Positions 32,013 to 40,441 of a DNA stretch of 64,000 nt are shown piece after piece (the first letter of the stretch is position 1; the number at the start of each line of letters is the position of its first letter). Under the pieces are notes generated by a model, which saw only the letters and a program-made list of their open reading frames with translations, was not told where the DNA came from and searched no databases. Origin of the DNA: Maribacter orientalis. GTDB taxonomy: Bacteria; Bacteroidota; Bacteroidia; Flavobacteriales; Flavobacteriaceae. Position numbers and translations under genes: made by a program. The stretch spans positions 310,001 to 374,000 of the forward strand of contig NZ_FNZN01000002.1 of the NCBI RefSeq assembly GCF_900109345.1, given 5' to 3'.

Positions 32013-34820
32013 ATGAAAAAATTAATCACGTGTTTATTCTTAATTTGTGTATCCTACCTAAGTGCTCAGGAAACGGGCAGCATCATAGGTAAATTGATAG
32101 ACAAAGAAGTTAATGATGAGCCATTGGCATTCGCCAACATACTCATTAAAGGCACAACTACTGGTACAACATCTGATTTTGACGGTTTATATGAGATTTC
32201 AAATTTAGCACCAGGTAGCTATACTATACAAGTTAGCTATTTAGGATATGAAACAGTAGAAATACCAGGTGTAGAAGTTATTGCAGGGAAAGTAACTACG
32301 GTCAATGTACCATTAAGCGCATCTGAAGGAGTTTCCTTAGATGAAGTAACTGTTACTACGGTTGCTCGTAAAGATTCTGAAACTGCTTTGTTGCTAGATC
32401 AGAAACGAGCTATAGAAATTAAAGAAAGTATCGGTGCTCAACAATTAACAAAAATAGGAGTGTCGGATGTAGCTACAGCAACAACAAAAATATCAGGAGT
32501 TTCTAGCAGTGAAGCTTCAGGTGATGTTTTTGTAAGAGGTTTAGGTGACCGCTACCTAAGCACCACATTAAATGGTTTACCAGTACCTTCTGATGACGTT
32601 GAAAAGAAGAACATTGATTTGGGCCTTTTTCCAACACGTGTAATTCAAAATGTAAGTGTAAGCAAAACCTATTCTGTTCTGTCATCAGCCGATCAAGCAT
32701 CTGGAAACATCAATATATCCTCTCGAGAATTACAAGGTTCAGAAGAATTAAGCGTTTCTATTCGATCAGGGGTCAACACAAATGTTGCTAAGAGTGGAGT
32801 TTTTGACAATTTTAAAGTGTCTCCTAATCAACGAAATGTAGATTTTGGATTTTTTGACCAAAATGCCTCTACAAGAGATTTAATTACCATTCAAGGATGG
32901 AACCCTAAAGTTCAAAGTACCCCTATTAATTACACCTATTCAATAGCTGCCGGAAAGCGAATTAAAGAAAAACTTTCTGCATTCATTACTGCATCTCAAT
33001 CAGAATCATATGAATACGGACAAGGTCTTTTTAGACAATTTCGGTCAAACTTCGTTGATGATACTATTACAGATGCTACAGTATATAGCAAGAAGGTAAC
33101 TACAAGTGGGTTGTTAGACCTTACCTACTTTATTAATGAAAAGAACAAATTAAAGTCTAGTACTTTCTTTGTAAATAAATTGACTGATGAAGTTTATGAA
33201 GGCGGTAGAAATGGTGAAGGGACCATTTTTGAAGAAACCGACCCCGTAGAAGAACTTTCACAATTTGTTCGTGACCAAAATATTAAACAGACAAGATTAT
33301 TAGTTTCTCAACTTTTGGGAACACACAAACTTGGTGAAAAGAATTCTTTAGAATGGGCTGGTGGATACAACCTTGTTAATGCAAATGAACCTAACAGAAT
33401 TAGAAATGAAGTCAATTTTGACTCTAATGGCACTTTAGTGCAATTAGGACGTACAGGAGGATTTCAGCAAAGAAAATCAAAACAACTTATTACAGACAAT
33501 GAATTCAATGGATATTTAAAAGATGTCATCGAAGTTGTAAAAGACGAGGATAATGAAAACTCCTTTAAAATAGAACTTGGGGTAAACTATAGAAATAAAA
33601 AAAGAGATTTTGAATCACTTTTTGTAGGTGTTGAAGAAACAAGTACTAATGCTATAAACCCTGTAGACATTGACAATATCGGTTCTATTTTTCAAGCATC
33701 AAATTTCGTTAGTGGCGTTTTAGAGTTAAATGAACTTCAAACAGATTTCTATAATGGAAAGTTAACCTCACAAGCTGCATTTGCAGATTTTAATGTTGGT
33801 TTAAAAAAATGGAATTTTAATGCCGGTCTTCGTTTTCAAAAAGATGACCTAAGAGTAACCTATGATGTTGGTAACGTTCCTGGCAGAATTGGTGAAGCGA
33901 ATAAAAACTACAACAATGTTTATCCTAGTTTAAATGTTAAATATAGTTTAAATGATAATCAAGCGTTACGCCTAGCCGTAAGTAATACTATTACACTGCC
34001 TGAGTTCAAAGAAGTTTCTCCTTTTGAATATGTATCACAAACAGGACAAGTAACTAGAGGTAACCCAGATTTAGATGCATCTAAAGATATTAATTATGAC
34101 CTAAAATGGGAGTACTTTCCTTCCAACGGTCAGCTTATATCCCTTGCTGGTTTTTATAAAGAAATCAAAGATCCAATAAACAAAGTACAAGATCGTGGTT
34201 CTGCTGGTGTATTCTCTTATTTTAATTCTGGAAACAAAGGTGAGGTGTACGGCTTTGAACTAGAGACTAAAGTAGATTTAGTAAAAGTTAACGACGAAGG
34301 TGAAACACCTAAAGGCATTAACCTTGATCTTAATTTAAATGCTACGAGAATGTGGCATTCACAAGACCTAAAAGAGGTTCGTGATGCCGACGGAAACTTT
34401 ATAAGAACATTTCGTTACAAAGGCTTAACACAAACGGGTTTACAGGGCGCTTCTGACTGGATCGTTAACACAAGCTTAAACTTTTCGACACCTTCAGACA
34501 ATCCTTTTTCCGCATCTTTGACTGCGAATTATGCTTCTGACAAGATATATGCTCTTGGGGCCCCAGAGGTACAAAGTCAAAGCGAAACCTTCTATAATGA
34601 TGCAATTATTGAAAAAGGATTTGTGGTTTTCGATGCCACCTTAACAAAAGAGTTAGGCGAACATTGGACCGTGCGTTTTTTAGGTAGAAACTTATTGAAT
34701 CCAGATATTAAAAGAACTCAATTAGTAAAGCCTAGTACAACCAATGTAGAAACCGATGAAATAGTACGCTCCTATACTAGCGGTACTACTCTAAGTTTAG
34801 GATTGAATTACAGCTTTTAA
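32013..34820 (+). CDS. TonB-dependent outer-membrane receptor
   Basis: 935 residues. Signal peptide about 1-19 (MKKLITCLFLICVSYLSAQ). A carboxypeptidase-regulatory-like domain follows (about 22-105, GSIIGKLIDKEVNDEPLAFA), as in many Bacteroidota receptors. The plug domain (about 120-240) contains DVFVRGLGDRYLSTTLNG. The beta-barrel fills the rest and ends in Phe (LGLNYSF), the usual barrel-assembly signal. It imports an unknown ligand using TonB energy. It is not a SusC-type protein: no SusD gene follows. A beta-helix lipoprotein gene starts 22 bases downstream, and a PhoB-like regulator is divergent, which suggests a nutrient-limitation uptake role. Confidence 0.92.
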   Translation: MKKLITCLFLICVSYLSAQETGSIIGKLIDKEVNDEPLAFANILIKGTTTGTTSDFDGLYEISNLAPGSYTIQVSYLGYETVEIPGVEVIAGKVTTVNVPLSASEGVSLDEVTVTTVARKDSETALLLDQKRAIEIKESIGAQQLTKIGVSDVATATTKISGVSSSEASGDVFVRGLGDRYLSTTLNGLPVPSDDVEKKNIDLGLFPTRVIQNVSVSKTYSVLSSADQASGNINISSRELQGSEELSVSIRSGVNTNVAKSGVFDNFKVSPNQRNVDFGFFDQNASTRDLITIQGWNPKVQSTPINYTYSIAAGKRIKEKLSAFITASQSESYEYGQGLFRQFRSNFVDDTITDATVYSKKVTTSGLLDLTYFINEKNKLKSSTFFVNKLTDEVYEGGRNGEGTIFEETDPVEELSQFVRDQNIKQTRLLVSQLLGTHKLGEKNSLEWAGGYNLVNANEPNRIRNEVNFDSNGTLVQLGRTGGFQQRKSKQLITDNEFNGYLKDVIEVVKDEDNENSFKIELGVNYRNKKRDFESLFVGVEETSTNAINPVDIDNIGSIFQASNFVSGVLELNELQTDFYNGKLTSQAAFADFNVGLKKWNFNAGLRFQKDDLRVTYDVGNVPGRIGEANKNYNNVYPSLNVKYSLNDNQALRLAVSNTITLPEFKEVSPFEYVSQTGQVTRGNPDLDASKDINYDLKWEYFPSNGQLISLAGFYKEIKDPINKVQDRGSAGVFSYFNSGNKGEVYGFELETKVDLVKVNDEGETPKGINLDLNLNATRMWHSQDLKEVRDADGNFIRTFRYKGLTQTGLQGASDWIVNTSLNFSTPSDNPFSASLTANYASDKIYALGAPEVQSQSETFYNDAIIEKGFVVFDATLTKELGEHWTVRFLGRNLLNPDIKRTQLVKPSTTNVETDEIVRSYTSGTTLSLGLNYSF

Positions 34821-34822
34821 AA

Positions 34823-34850
34823 ACTAAAATGAAAAAACTAAAATGAAAAA
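34823..34850 (+). repeat. Tandem 14-bp repeat duplicating a start codon
   Basis: ACTAAAATGAAAAA occurs twice head-to-tail. The first copy's ATG (34829) opens a five-codon frame (MKKLK) whose TGA overlaps the true ATG at 34843 as ATGA. This may arise from slippage or allow translational re-initiation. Confidence 0.6.
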
Positions 34851-36867
34851 ATTTATTAAAATTTCAATGATATTCGCAGCAGTATGCGCTCTTATGATGG
34901 CTAGCTGTAGTGGTGATGATAATGATGGAGGTGATCCAATACCAGATGCAACTTGTACCGATGGTAAACAAAACGGTGATGAAACCGGTGTTGATTGTGG
35001 TGGTACTTCATGTAATACTTGTCCGCCATTAGAAAGTACAGACCTTAACGGAAGTTTAGCAGAGGACAGAACATTAGATAGTTCAAAAGAATATTCTTTA
35101 ACTGGAACTTTTAGTGTTGAATCTGGTGCAACTTTGACGATACCCGCTGGTACTAAAATTGTCTCACAAGCTGGGACAGATAAATATATTGTAGTTCAAA
35201 AAGGTGGAATGATTGATATTCAAGGTACTGCTTCTGCCCCTGTAACAATGACTTCTTCTAACGAATCTCCAGGTGACTGGGGTGGTTTAGTTATCGCAGG
35301 TAACGCAACTACAACAGAAGGTGTCGATGCTACAGCTGAGGTTGGTGGTATTAAGTATGGTGGGTCTGTTGACACTGACAATTCGGGATCTATTGAATAC
35401 TTAATAATCAACTATGCAGGTGCTCAAATCAATGCTGAGTCACAATATAATGGTCTAACATTGTATGCAGTCGGTTCAGGAACAACCATTGAAAATGTGG
35501 CCATGTTAAATGGTACTGACGACGGTGTTGAATTTTTTGGTGGAACCGTGAGTGTAACCAATATGTATTTAGAAAACAATGAAGATGATGCTGTTGACTG
35601 GACCGAAGGTTGGAACGGTACTATTACGAATACATATGTACTACATAGCGCAGAAGGATTTTCTACTGCTGCTGAAGGCGATGGCATCAACAACAATCCT
35701 ACTTTTACCAATTTTACTGCTGTTTCATCGGTTGGTGGTACTGCATTACAATTTAAAAAGGAATCTGGCGCAACAATTACCGGTTTATCATTAGCAGGTT
35801 ATGAAACCACAATTGACATGAAAGACAATGGACCATTGTCTAATATAAAAATTGATGGTGTCGATGCCGATCCAACTAATACATATATTTCTGCCCCATC
35901 TGTAGATATTGCAATATTTGCTTGGGTTAATTCAAATACAGAAGTTACTACAAGTATTTTATCAGGTAGTATTTCTTCTGATCTTACTTTGGATGCTGCT
36001 GTAACCTACTATTTAAGTAGCACTTTTAGTGTAAATTCAGGAGCAAAACTAACCATACCAGCAGGTACAAAATTGATTGCAGATGTTGAATCAGGTGATG
36101 CAACCCAAACGTATTTAGTTGTTCAAAAAGGAGCGCAAATAGATATTCAAGGTACTGAGAGCAATCCAGTTATCATGACTTCTACTGGAGAAAGCCCTGG
36201 AGATTGGGGAGGTTTGGTAATTGCAGGAAATGCAATTACTACAGAAGGAGTTGATGCTGTAGCTGAAGTAGGTGGTATACTTTATGGTGGCAATAATGAT
36301 GCTGATTCTTCTGGATCTATCAACTACCTAGTAATCAATTATGCAGGTGCTCAAATCAATGCCGAGTCGCAGTATAACGGTCTAACCTTATACTCAGTTG
36401 GTTCTGGAACTACCATCGAAAATGTTGCAATTCTTAACGGTAAGGATGATGGTGTTGAATTTTTTGGCGGAACCGTAAGTGTTACCAATTACTATGCTGA
36501 AAATAACGAAGATGATGCTGTGGATTGGACAGAAGGATGGAGTGGTACTCTTACCGATGCCTATCTTTTGCATTCTAGTACAGGATTTTCAACTGCATTG
36601 GAAGGTGATGGTTTGAACAATAATCCAAAATTTGTTAACCTAACAGCAATCTCAACGGTAGACGGTACGGCTCTTCAGTTTAAAAAAGAATCTGGTGCTA
36701 CCATTACCAATCTTTATTTAGAAGGTTATGCTACACTTGTAGACATGAAAGATAACGGTGCTTTGGCAAATGTTCAAATTGATGGTGCAGCTGCTACAAC
36801 AGCCGGACCATACAATACAGGTACACAGGTAGATGTTACTACTTTTGCATGGGCAACAGGAAACTAA
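34843..36867 (+). CDS. Beta-helix lipoprotein with two ~300-residue repeats
   Basis: 674 residues. Lipoprotein signal with lipobox MASC (Cys22), then an acidic linker and a Cys-rich motif (CTDGKQNGDETGVDCGG, then SCNTC) that recurs at the base of many Bacteroidota surface proteins. Two tandem copies follow: about 68-372 and 373-674, sharing ATLTIPAGTK/AKLTIPAGTK, GDWGGLVIAGNA, NYAGAQINAESQYNGLTLY and DDGVEFFGGTVSVTN. The repeated Gly/Asn/Asp-rich short strands fit right-handed parallel beta-helices. Being partnered with a TonB receptor, it may be a surface ligand-binding lipoprotein like SusD in role though not in fold. No catalytic motif recognised. A strong terminator follows. Confidence 0.82.
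   Translation: MKKFIKISMIFAAVCALMMASCSGDDNDGGDPIPDATCTDGKQNGDETGVDCGGTSCNTCPPLESTDLNGSLAEDRTLDSSKEYSLTGTFSVESGATLTIPAGTKIVSQAGTDKYIVVQKGGMIDIQGTASAPVTMTSSNESPGDWGGLVIAGNATTTEGVDATAEVGGIKYGGSVDTDNSGSIEYLIINYAGAQINAESQYNGLTLYAVGSGTTIENVAMLNGTDDGVEFFGGTVSVTNMYLENNEDDAVDWTEGWNGTITNTYVLHSAEGFSTAAEGDGINNNPTFTNFTAVSSVGGTALQFKKESGATITGLSLAGYETTIDMKDNGPLSNIKIDGVDADPTNTYISAPSVDIAIFAWVNSNTEVTTSILSGSISSDLTLDAAVTYYLSSTFSVNSGAKLTIPAGTKLIADVESGDATQTYLVVQKGAQIDIQGTESNPVIMTSTGESPGDWGGLVIAGNAITTEGVDAVAEVGGILYGGNNDADSSGSINYLVINYAGAQINAESQYNGLTLYSVGSGTTIENVAILNGKDDGVEFFGGTVSVTNYYAENNEDDAVDWTEGWSGTLTDAYLLHSSTGFSTALEGDGLNNNPKFVNLTAISTVDGTALQFKKESGATITNLYLEGYATLVDMKDNGALANVQIDGAAATTAGPYNTGTQVDVTTFAWATGN
35044..36864 (+). 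repeat. Two-copy internal duplication within the beta-helix gene
   Basis: Copy 1 begins at 35044 and copy 2 at 35959, with matching points offset 915-927 bases (the difference is an insertion of four codons in copy 2). Some stretches are near-identical at DNA level, for example around 35414 and 36341, so the duplication is either recent or maintained by gene conversion. Confidence 0.85.
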
Positions 36868-36890
36868 ATAAATAGTATATAAGATTAAGT

Positions 36891-36917
36891 AAAAGCCCGC
36901 AAATTGCGGGCTTTTTT
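36891..36917 (+). terminator. Rho-independent terminator after the receptor operon
   Basis: Perfect stem GCCCGC / GCGGGC with loop AAATT, preceded by AAAA and followed by TTTTTT. It is 24 bases after the beta-helix stop codon. Confidence 0.9.
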
Positions 36918-36955
36918 GCATTTCATCGAAAAATTTAAAAGAATAGGCCTACCAC

Positions 36956-36988
36956 CTTGACATTCAGGAATCAATATACCTATATTTG
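36956..36988 (+). promoter_or_regulatory. Promoter of the first sorting-tail mini-protein gene
   Basis: CTTG at 36956-36959, 21-base spacer, then TATATTTG at 36981-36988. Both elements fit the Bacteroidota consensus TTTG-N17-23-TAnnTTTG (first element one base off). The ATG is 29 bases further on. Confidence 0.6.
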
Positions 36989-37016
36989 TGGTATACAATT
37001 TGTATTGTAGTAGCGT

Positions 37017-37325
37017 ATGAAGCACCTTTACCTAATCATCTTTTTTCTTTTTATCTCCTTTAGCTATGGGCAAAGTGCCAAAAGCAATGGAGACATCGAT
37101 GGTTTCAGTATGTACCCAAACCCTGTTACTACTGGTAAAGTCTATATTTCTACAAATCTCAACGCACCCAAAGAAATTTTCATCTACGATGTTTTTGGTA
37201 CTTTATTACTAAAAACGACCATTCTAGGAAAAGAACTGAATCTATCCGATTTAGATGCTGGTGTGTATGTATTACGTGTTTTTGAAAAAGACAAAATGTC
37301 TACTCGAAAACTAATCGTTAAGTAG
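37017..37325 (+). CDS. Mini secreted protein: signal peptide plus T9SS type A tail
   Basis: 102 residues. Signal peptide MKHLYLIIFFLFISFSYGQ, a linker of about 10 residues, then a complete Por secretion (type IX, type A) sorting domain: YPNPVTTGKVYI, IYDVFGTLLL, LNLSDLDAGVYVLRV and the Lys-rich end STRKLIVK. Normally this tail follows a large cargo domain and is cleaved or used for anchoring at the surface. Here there is no cargo. It has its own promoter just after a terminator, so it is not simply the end of a broken gene. A paralogue follows at 37505. Function unknown. Confidence 0.82.
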   Translation: MKHLYLIIFFLFISFSYGQSAKSNGDIDGFSMYPNPVTTGKVYISTNLNAPKEIFIYDVFGTLLLKTTILGKELNLSDLDAGVYVLRVFEKDKMSTRKLIVK

Positions 37326-37504
37326 CCTATTACTCATTTATCCTACCTCTCAATTACTTTACCGCATTCGGTTAAATACACATATATCCGATGAATGGCT
37401 GCACGTATCATATTGACCTACAAAATCTTAGCTTTCACAACATTTTCAGACTCCCAGTATAGCTTATAAGTACCTTTATCTCGTTGATCCCAAATCAATT
37501 AGAA

Positions 37505-37828
37505 ATGAAGAAAATCTACTTTTTGCTATTTATGGTTCTATCTTTTGGTATTTATGCCCAAGACACAATAGATATCAATAACCTACGTAAAGATGAAATT
37601 GCCGGATTTAAATTGTATCCGAACCCTGCACTTGCAGATGTCGTCTATGTCACTACTGAAAAGAACAACTTAAAAGAAGTTAGAATCTATGATGTATTTG
37701 GCGAATTGGTATTAACCGATAAATTAACGGGCAAAGCAATGAACATCTCACGACTGTCACCTGGTGTTTATGTTGTTCAAGTAACTGAGAACGATAAATC
37801 GATTACTCGAAAATTGGTTGTAAAATAA
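37505..37828 (+). CDS. Mini secreted protein, paralogue with T9SS type A tail
   Basis: 107 residues from the ATG at 37505 (an ATG at 37484 would add 7 residues ahead of the signal peptide). Signal peptide MKKIYFLLFMVLSFGIYAQ, a short acidic linker, then the type A sorting domain: LYPNPALADVVYV, IYDVFGELVL, MNISRLSPGVYVVQV, ITRKLVVK. It is clearly homologous to the preceding gene in the tail and equally lacks a cargo domain. A TACCTTTA sequence at 37471-37478, one base off the -7 consensus, suggests its own promoter. Unknown role. Confidence 0.8.
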   Translation: MKKIYFLLFMVLSFGIYAQDTIDINNLRKDEIAGFKLYPNPALADVVYVTTEKNNLKEVRIYDVFGELVLTDKLTGKAMNISRLSPGVYVVQVTENDKSITRKLVVK

Positions 37829-37876
37829 TACGCATACTTAATTTGGTTACCAAACCTTTAAAATAATTTGGTTCAG

Positions 37877-37884
37877 TACCTTTG
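37877..37884 (+). promoter_or_regulatory. Predicted -7 box for the LuxE-like gene
   Basis: TACCTTTG is an exact TAnnTTTG match 18 bases before the ATG at 37903. It overlaps the upstream TTG at 37882 that could otherwise be taken as a start, arguing for the ATG. Confidence 0.6.
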
Positions 37885-37902
37885 CTTCAACCGGAAAAAT
37901 TC

Positions 37903-38880
37903 ATGGAGCAAAATGCTATTTTCGATATACGTACAGAAAATGAATTTCTTATTCAAGCACTGCGTATTTTTAAGTTTCAATATGCAAATAACAGCGTTTA
38001 CCGTACTTTTTGCGACCACTTACATGTTAACCCAAATACAGTCAAATCTTTAGAGCAAATACCATTTCTACCTATAGAATTTTTTAAATCGAAAAGTGTA
38101 GTAAGCTCCCCCAAGCTTGAAGAAATTATTTTTACAAGCAGCGGAACAACTGGCAGTGAAACCAGCAAACATTTCGTTACAGACTTAGGCCTTTACAAAG
38201 AAAGTTACTTACAAGCTTTCAAACAGTTTTACGGGAGTATTGAAGACTATTGTATACTAGCTCTTTTACCTTCCTATTTAGAACGAACAGGCTCTTCCCT
38301 TATTTATATGGTTGAAGATTTAATAGTAAAATCTAATCACCCTAAAAGCGGATTTTTCTTAAACGAATATGAACAGCTACACCAACTTCTACTTGAGCTT
38401 CAAAAAACAGATACTCAAATTTTAATTATCGGCGTTTCCTTTGCCTTATTAGAATTTACAGAGCAATATCAGCTATCTCTAAAGAACACCATAGTTATGG
38501 AGACTGGTGGGATGAAAGGTCGCCGTAAAGAGATTGTACGACAAGAATTACATCAATTACTAAGTGCTGGTTTCGGAGTAAACGAAATACACTCGGAATA
38601 CGGAATGACGGAATTACTATCTCAGGGATATTCTAAAGGAAACGGAATATTCGATTGCCCTACTTGGATGAAGATTTTGGTTCGCGACACCGAAGACCCA
38701 CTAACCTATCAAAAAACCGGGAAAACAGGCGGAGTTAATGTTATTGATTTAGCAAATATTAATTCTTGCTCTTTTATCGCTACTCAAGATTTAGGTAAGA
38801 TTAATGAAGATGGTACTTTTGAAATTATTGGAAGATTTGACAATTCTGATATTAGAGGCTGTAACTTAATGGTGCTTTAG
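37903..38880 (+). CDS. LuxE-like acyl-adenylating enzyme
   Basis: 325 residues from the ATG at 37903. It resembles the acyl-protein synthetase LuxE and the wider adenylate-forming (ANL) superfamily: nucleotide loop FTSSGTTGSETSKH (about 85-98), adenine-binding YGMTELLSQGY (about 230-240) and the hinge-type IGRFDNSDIRGCN at the end. LuxE activates fatty acids with ATP and passes them to a reductase; no luxC, luxD or luxAB genes are nearby, so luminescence is not implied. Activation of an acyl group for a surface or capsule product is possible. Its 3' end overlaps the convergent lipoprotein gene by 4 bases. Confidence 0.8.
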   Translation: MEQNAIFDIRTENEFLIQALRIFKFQYANNSVYRTFCDHLHVNPNTVKSLEQIPFLPIEFFKSKSVVSSPKLEEIIFTSSGTTGSETSKHFVTDLGLYKESYLQAFKQFYGSIEDYCILALLPSYLERTGSSLIYMVEDLIVKSNHPKSGFFLNEYEQLHQLLLELQKTDTQILIIGVSFALLEFTEQYQLSLKNTIVMETGGMKGRRKEIVRQELHQLLSAGFGVNEIHSEYGMTELLSQGYSKGNGIFDCPTWMKILVRDTEDPLTYQKTGKTGGVNVIDLANINSCSFIATQDLGKINEDGTFEIIGRFDNSDIRGCNLMVL

Positions 38881-39317
38881 TTTTTACTCAGCACATAATC
38901 TAAACCAGGTCCGTCACAGGCTTGCCATGTACTAGAGATTTTAGTGGCCGATTTGTAAACCAACAATTCATTCACCCCATCTCCGCAATTACCAACTAAT
39001 TCCTCACCAGATTCAAAAGTTAAGAGCAAATAATGTTCTGTATCATTTTCAAATTCCACTACCTCAAATGAGCCATTAGCAACTGTAACAACCTCTTCTC
39101 TTGTTCTAGATTTCTCAAATGTACCAGCTGGATTCAACACATAATATTCTTGCCAAGCCATGTCATCACCAGTAGTTTTCGAACCTTTATAATTTCCGGT
39201 CATTTGAATTAATTCCCATTTTTGTTCAGAAAAAACAAATTGAGTAGATTCTAAACCGAAGTCATCTTCATTAGAACATGAGAACAACACTAGTGCAAAA
39301 GCGGCAAGTTTTCTCAT
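38877..39317 (-). CDS. Lipoprotein of unknown function
   Basis: 146 residues. Short signal peptide with lipobox LFSC (Cys14) followed by SNEDD. The rest looks like a small beta-barrel of the lipocalin-like type common in this phylum (alternating strands: WELIQMTGNYKG, YYVLNPAGTFEKSR, HYLLLTFESGEEL), with two late Cys residues that could form a disulfide. No named family recognised. Its stop codon shares bases with the convergent LuxE-like gene. Two further small lipoprotein genes follow upstream on the same strand but with gaps of 70-85 bases. Confidence 0.7.
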   Translation of the reverse strand: MRKLAAFALVLFSCSNEDDFGLESTQFVFSEQKWELIQMTGNYKGSKTTGDDMAWQEYYVLNPAGTFEKSRTREEVVTVANGSFEVVEFENDTEHYLLLTFESGEELVGNCGDGVNELLVYKSATKISSTWQACDGPGLDYVLSKN

Positions 39318-39387
39318 AAAATACTAATTAAAATCTATTAAGAAGATACCATAAGACCAAAGCGTTGCGTTTAATCGGCAACGAAAT

Positions 39388-39921
39388 TTAAAGTCCTAAT
39401 ATCTTGGCATCCACAAAGAATGTTGAATTAACTTCTAATTCATGATCAGCGCTCATCAATTCATCTGTAACCGTATTTAAGCGTAGGCTAAATTCATCTT
39501 TCTTAATGTATTCCTTCAAATCTGTGTCTGACGTATTTAGGGTAATTCTATTTCCTGCATCTTCTGGAACTTCACTTAATGATGCTATTTGAATTTCCTC
39601 TAATCCGTCTGCAGAAATATATACTTCTATAGAATTTAAGAAACTAAAATCAGCAGTATCAGGAGATATAATAACCAATTCTAATTCAGTTAAGGTTATT
39701 TCTTCAATAAGGTCTTTGCGCGTATCGTTTACCGCAAACTTAGATTCAGAATTGGTCTCCATTTCTGGAGTAAAAATATCAAAAGGCAAATTTATACCCG
39801 TAGAGGAAGGAATAGTCGCTCGTTGGCTATATTCCATATCAAACTTGGTTAACTCATCTAGTTTATCACAGCTAACGAATAACGTAAATAGACAAAAAAT
39901 TGAAAAATATCTCTTAAACAT
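39388..39921 (-). CDS. Lipoprotein of unknown function
   Basis: 177 residues from the ATG at 39921, giving MFKRYFSIFCLFTLFVSC with lipobox FVSC; the alternative ATG at 39945 lies inside the predicted -7 box. The mature part is acidic and beta-rich (EITLTELELVIISPD, SIEVYISADGLEE, FSLRLNTVTDE) without Cys or catalytic motifs. It resembles the many short flavobacterial surface lipoproteins of unknown role. Confidence 0.7.
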   Translation of the reverse strand: MFKRYFSIFCLFTLFVSCDKLDELTKFDMEYSQRATIPSSTGINLPFDIFTPEMETNSESKFAVNDTRKDLIEEITLTELELVIISPDTADFSFLNSIEVYISADGLEEIQIASLSEVPEDAGNRITLNTSDTDLKEYIKKDEFSLRLNTVTDELMSADHELEVNSTFFVDAKILGL

Positions 39922-39942
39922 AGTGTAGGGGGTTTGACCATG

Positions 39943-39950
39943 CAAACGTA
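39943..39950 (-). promoter_or_regulatory. Predicted -7 box for the 177-residue lipoprotein gene
   Basis: Minus-strand TACGTTTG is an exact TAnnTTTG match, 21 bases before the ATG at 39921. Confidence 0.55.
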
Positions 39951-40005
39951 TTATTCGCTTAAATATTTCGCAATAAATCTCATGAAATGATTAGTTCATT
40001 CATCT

Positions 40006-40392
40006 TCATCTTTTAAAAAGAAAAGTTACCTCATCATCTGCAATTTCAGTACTGTCCTGAAATGTCAATGTTAGCAGTGAACCTTCTACCTCAAAACGAT
40101 ATACTGAGTTATCTGAAAAGCCCAATCGGTCTGCTTGACCACCATAAAAATGTTCGCCACTTTCCCTAAAAAAAGTATATCCTCCATCATGGGTGACTGT
40201 CACCAAATCTCTATCTGTGTCAAATACAACTTTGGTTAGCGAGAAATCTGTGTCTGGTTCAAAACCACAATAACACACTACTTGTGAGAGCACCCATTCA
40301 CCTTCTAAGGCAGCATCTGCAATAGCCGGTTCATCATCTGGATCACACGCCAAAAACAATACTGACAAAACAACCAAAAATCTAAGCTTCAT
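40006..40392 (-). CDS. Small lipoprotein of unknown function
   Basis: 128 residues from the ATG at 40392 (MKLRFLVVLSVLFLAC, lipobox FLAC); the frame opens five codons earlier without improving the signal. The mature part starts DPDDEP and shows short beta strands (GEWVLSQVVCYCGF, KVVFDTDRDLVTVTHDGG, GSLLTLTFQD) in the manner of lipocalin-like META-type lipoproteins. A CYC pair sits near residue 42. Unknown role. Confidence 0.7.
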   Translation of the reverse strand: MKLRFLVVLSVLFLACDPDDEPAIADAALEGEWVLSQVVCYCGFEPDTDFSLTKVVFDTDRDLVTVTHDGGYTFFRESGEHFYGGQADRLGFSDNSVYRFEVEGSLLTLTFQDSTEIADDEVTFLFKR

Positions 40393-40441
40393 ATCTAAAC
40401 CTTTCAATTAAGATGACTTAATATGGTAATGGTTGCTTAAT

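Noticed and set aside
35044-36864. Assembly artefact as the cause of the beta-helix duplication
   Set aside because: The two copies differ at many codons and by a four-residue insertion, so it is a genuine internal duplication rather than a collapsed or repeated read.
37903-38880. Bioluminescence gene
   Set aside because: Only a LuxE-like fold is present; no luxA, luxB, luxC or luxD is in the window.
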